A stretch of DNA of 15,781 nt from JBARCX01 sp049794535 (GTDB taxonomy: Bacteria > Pseudomonadota > Gammaproteobacteria > Xanthomonadales > Rhodanobacteraceae), in assembly GCA_049794535.1 (NCBI GenBank), contig JBARCX010000273.1:1-15781 (forward strand), written 5' to 3'. Numbering within the stretch: the first letter of the stretch is position 1; each line of letters opens with the position of its first letter. The position numbers and the translations under genes were made by a program. This document shows positions 14,152-15,781 of the stretch, one piece after another. The notes below the pieces were generated by a model, which did no database searches, was not told the DNA's origin, and was given only the letters and a program-made list of their open reading frames with translations.

Positions 14152-15677
14152 GCCAGAGCCTCCTGTTCAATCTCAGGCGGAGAACCCATCGGTAGATGGA
14201 TATCAAACCGAGCACCGTGTGGATGACGCTGCATCGCATTCATCGTTGCGCCATGCGCGCTGACGATGCTGCGACACAATGCCAGCCCGAGTCCCACACC
14301 GGTAATCGAAGACTCCTTCACCCCACGGGTAAAGGGTTCGAATAGCGTGTCAGGCTCAGCCGGCAAGCCAGGGCCATCGTCCTCTACCGTTAAGCGCATG
14401 GTGTTGTCCTGCGCCGTTGCTCGAATCCAAATGGTTGCGTGCAACGGTGTGTATTTCGCCGCGTTGTCCAAAAGATTCACCAGGACACGTTCGAACATGG
14501 TCGCGTCAAGCTCGACCAGTGAAAGGTCGGCAGGCAGGTCGACTAGCACCCGACGATTCCCAAGCCTAGCTCCCAACCCCACTAGAGCACTGCCCACGAT
14601 CTCATCCAGCGAGTGCCATTGCCGATGGATTCGCACACCATTGCTCTGCATACGGGCGAGGTCGAGCAAGTTGGTCACGAGTCGGTGCAACTCCCCAGCC
14701 TGGCTTCGTATGGCATGTGCTGCATCGACATGTTCGCGCACGCGCAGATCGCTTGACGTTTCCAGCATCTCGGCAAGCCCGCAGATGGCCGTCAGCGGTG
14801 TTTTCAGGTCGTGGGAGACCGCCGCTAGCAACGCATTGCGCAATCGCTCGCCCTCCATGCGAACCAGCGAATCTTGAGCGACCTCTACAAAGTGGACACG
14901 CTCAAGAGCGAGTGCGATGAGTGCACAGCAGGCATCGAGTAAATGGCGATCATCGAGATCGGTGGAAAGTTCTTCACCATGTGGACGTAAAACCAGTACC
15001 CCACGCATACGCATCGGCCCCTTGAGGGGCAGGTACTGTGCATCGACCGTGCATAGCTTTGTGGTGCCCATGCCGGCAGGTTGAACGTGGTCATATACCC
15101 ATTGAGCCACGCTGACACCCACAGCATCCGCTTCGTCATGCACTAATTGCTCGGCGGCATCAGGCAATAGCAGCACTCCGCGCGCTGCGAACAGCGGCGC
15201 AATCGTCCCGGTACACACGGCTGCGATCTGCTCGACTTTAATCGCGGCGGACAAGTCGCGTGCTACGCAAGCCAGCGCTTTAGCGCGGCGTTCGCCAGCG
15301 GCGGCAATGGCGGCTTTCGAACGCAATCGCGCGGCGAGTTGACCGGTAACCAACGCAACGATCAGCATCAAGGCGAAGGTAAAGAGGTATTGCGTATCGG
15401 AAACGTGGAAGGACCAGACCGGCGGCACGAAAAAGAAATCGAAGCTCGCGACGCATAGAAACGCGGCCAGCGCACCCGCAGCCCTGCCCCAGCGCCATGC
15501 CACAAGCACGACGGTCAGTTGAAATAGCATGACGACGTTCGACAGATCGAACACACGCAATAGCAAAGCCGCAGCAAGCGTGGTCAAGCCGCAGGCGAGT
15601 GTCGATAGAACGAGTGCACTGATTCGCATGCGTAACGGCTGCTGCGCATCGCCTGTAACGAGTGGCGACATGCGCAT
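14148..15677 (-). CDS. kdpD: Short KdpD-like sensor kinase lacking the N-terminal KdpD/Usp sensor
   Basis: A 509-residue kinase matching the C-terminal part of KdpD (full-length is near 900). It has a four-helix membrane domain (about 17-115, DUF4118-like, with SFDFFFVPPVWSF between helices), a GAF-like domain (about 135-262), and the H-box ERLRNALLAAVSHDLKTPLT with phospho-acceptor His289. The ATPase domain follows: Asn401/Asn405 in VNLLDNAAKY, DDGPG, then GVGLGLALCRS. All catalytic residues are present, so it should be active. The usual KdpD Walker-type and Usp domains are absent, and a TGA lies two codons before ATG 15677, so they are not merely mis-started. None of the upstream 104 bases encodes a recognisable remnant. 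It lies first in a two-gene unit with the regulator. Confidence 0.9.
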   Translation of the reverse strand: MRMSPLVTGDAQQPLRMRISALVLSTLACGLTTLAAALLLRVFDLSNVVMLFQLTVVLVAWRWGRAAGALAAFLCVASFDFFFVPPVWSFHVSDTQYLFTFALMLIVALVTGQLAARLRSKAAIAAAGERRAKALACVARDLSAAIKVEQIAAVCTGTIAPLFAARGVLLLPDAAEQLVHDEADAVGVSVAQWVYDHVQPAGMGTTKLCTVDAQYLPLKGPMRMRGVLVLRPHGEELSTDLDDRHLLDACCALIALALERVHFVEVAQDSLVRMEGERLRNALLAAVSHDLKTPLTAICGLAEMLETSSDLRVREHVDAAHAIRSQAGELHRLVTNLLDLARMQSNGVRIHRQWHSLDEIVGSALVGLGARLGNRRVLVDLPADLSLVELDATMFERVLVNLLDNAAKYTPLHATIWIRATAQDNTMRLTVEDDGPGLPAEPDTLFEPFTRGVKESSITGVGLGLALCRSIVSAHGATMNAMQRHPHGARFDIHLPMGSPPEIEQEALA

Positions 15678-15781
15678 GGCTCAATCTATCGTGAAGGTCG
15701 GCGAATGGTACGGAGATGTGTATCAAGTTGGAGGCAAATTTGAGCGCGATAGCGTCAAAATGTCGTAAAGAAATAACCCGA
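15678..15781. other. Upstream region of the KdpD-like gene
   Basis: The 104 bases before the kinase start hold no recognisable coding sequence on either strand and grow AT-richer toward the window end, as a promoter region would. No strong -35/-10 pair or KdpE-box match could be picked out by eye. Whatever lies beyond the edge, possibly kdpFABC, is not visible. Confidence 0.4.

Noticed and set aside
15280..15726. 148-codon minus-strand frame that could carry a KdpD N-terminal remnant
   Set aside because: Its translation (Arg/Cys-rich) does not resemble the KdpD or Usp domains and mostly overlaps the kinase gene out of frame.

Overview
The window is ordinary chromosomal DNA of a fairly GC-rich Gram-negative bacterium. 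Outer-membrane barrel and lipoprotein genes, a CpxRA/CpxP-type envelope stress locus, KdpDE-type regulators and the protein sequences together suggest a gammaproteobacterium of the Xanthomonadales/Lysobacterales, possibly Rhodanobacteraceae (Dyella-like). The taxon is inferred from recall and was not searched. I see no rRNA, tRNA, CRISPR array, insertion sequence, phage gene or plasmid origin.

Layout. Positions 1-2007, minus strand: a YnfM-like MFS exporter, cut by the window edge, preceded by a LysR regulator on the same strand. Positions 2255-5254, minus: a 999-residue secreted protein with a glycoside-hydrolase-like C-terminal barrel (GH123_N/DUF6067-like by recall). Positions 5405-8023, minus: a response regulator and histidine kinase of CpxR/CpxA type with an ATGA overlap, followed by a GNAT acetyltransferase. 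Divergent from these, at 8201-8695 on the plus strand, is a Spy/CpxP-like periplasmic protein. The space between holds an exact CpxR-type box (TTTAC-N5-TTTAC), so this is a self-regulating envelope-stress module with the same layout as E. coli cpxP-cpxRA. It ends in a strong rho-independent terminator at 8736-8775.

Positions 8790-10891, minus: an aldo/keto reductase followed by an alpha/beta hydrolase, divergent from a LysR regulator (11004-11918, plus). The 112-bp divergent gap has two adjacent dyads suited to LysR binding. Positions 11978-12145, minus: a 55-residue lipoprotein with WxxGxW-type repeats. Positions 12546-13334, plus: a TorF/Gcw_chp-type outer-membrane barrel protein. Positions 13444-15677, minus: KdpE and a short KdpD-like kinase with a 4-base overlap. 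The kinase lacks the large N-terminal KdpD/Usp sensor, and an in-frame stop lies immediately before its start.

The main theme is envelope sensing and small-molecule response: two two-component systems, two LysR regulators beside likely target genes, and several exported proteins. I found no wholly new system. The best leads are the CpxR box in its conserved setting with a His-rich CpxP-like protein, the sensor-less KdpD, the large uncharacterised hydrolase, and several perfect inverted repeats between genes.
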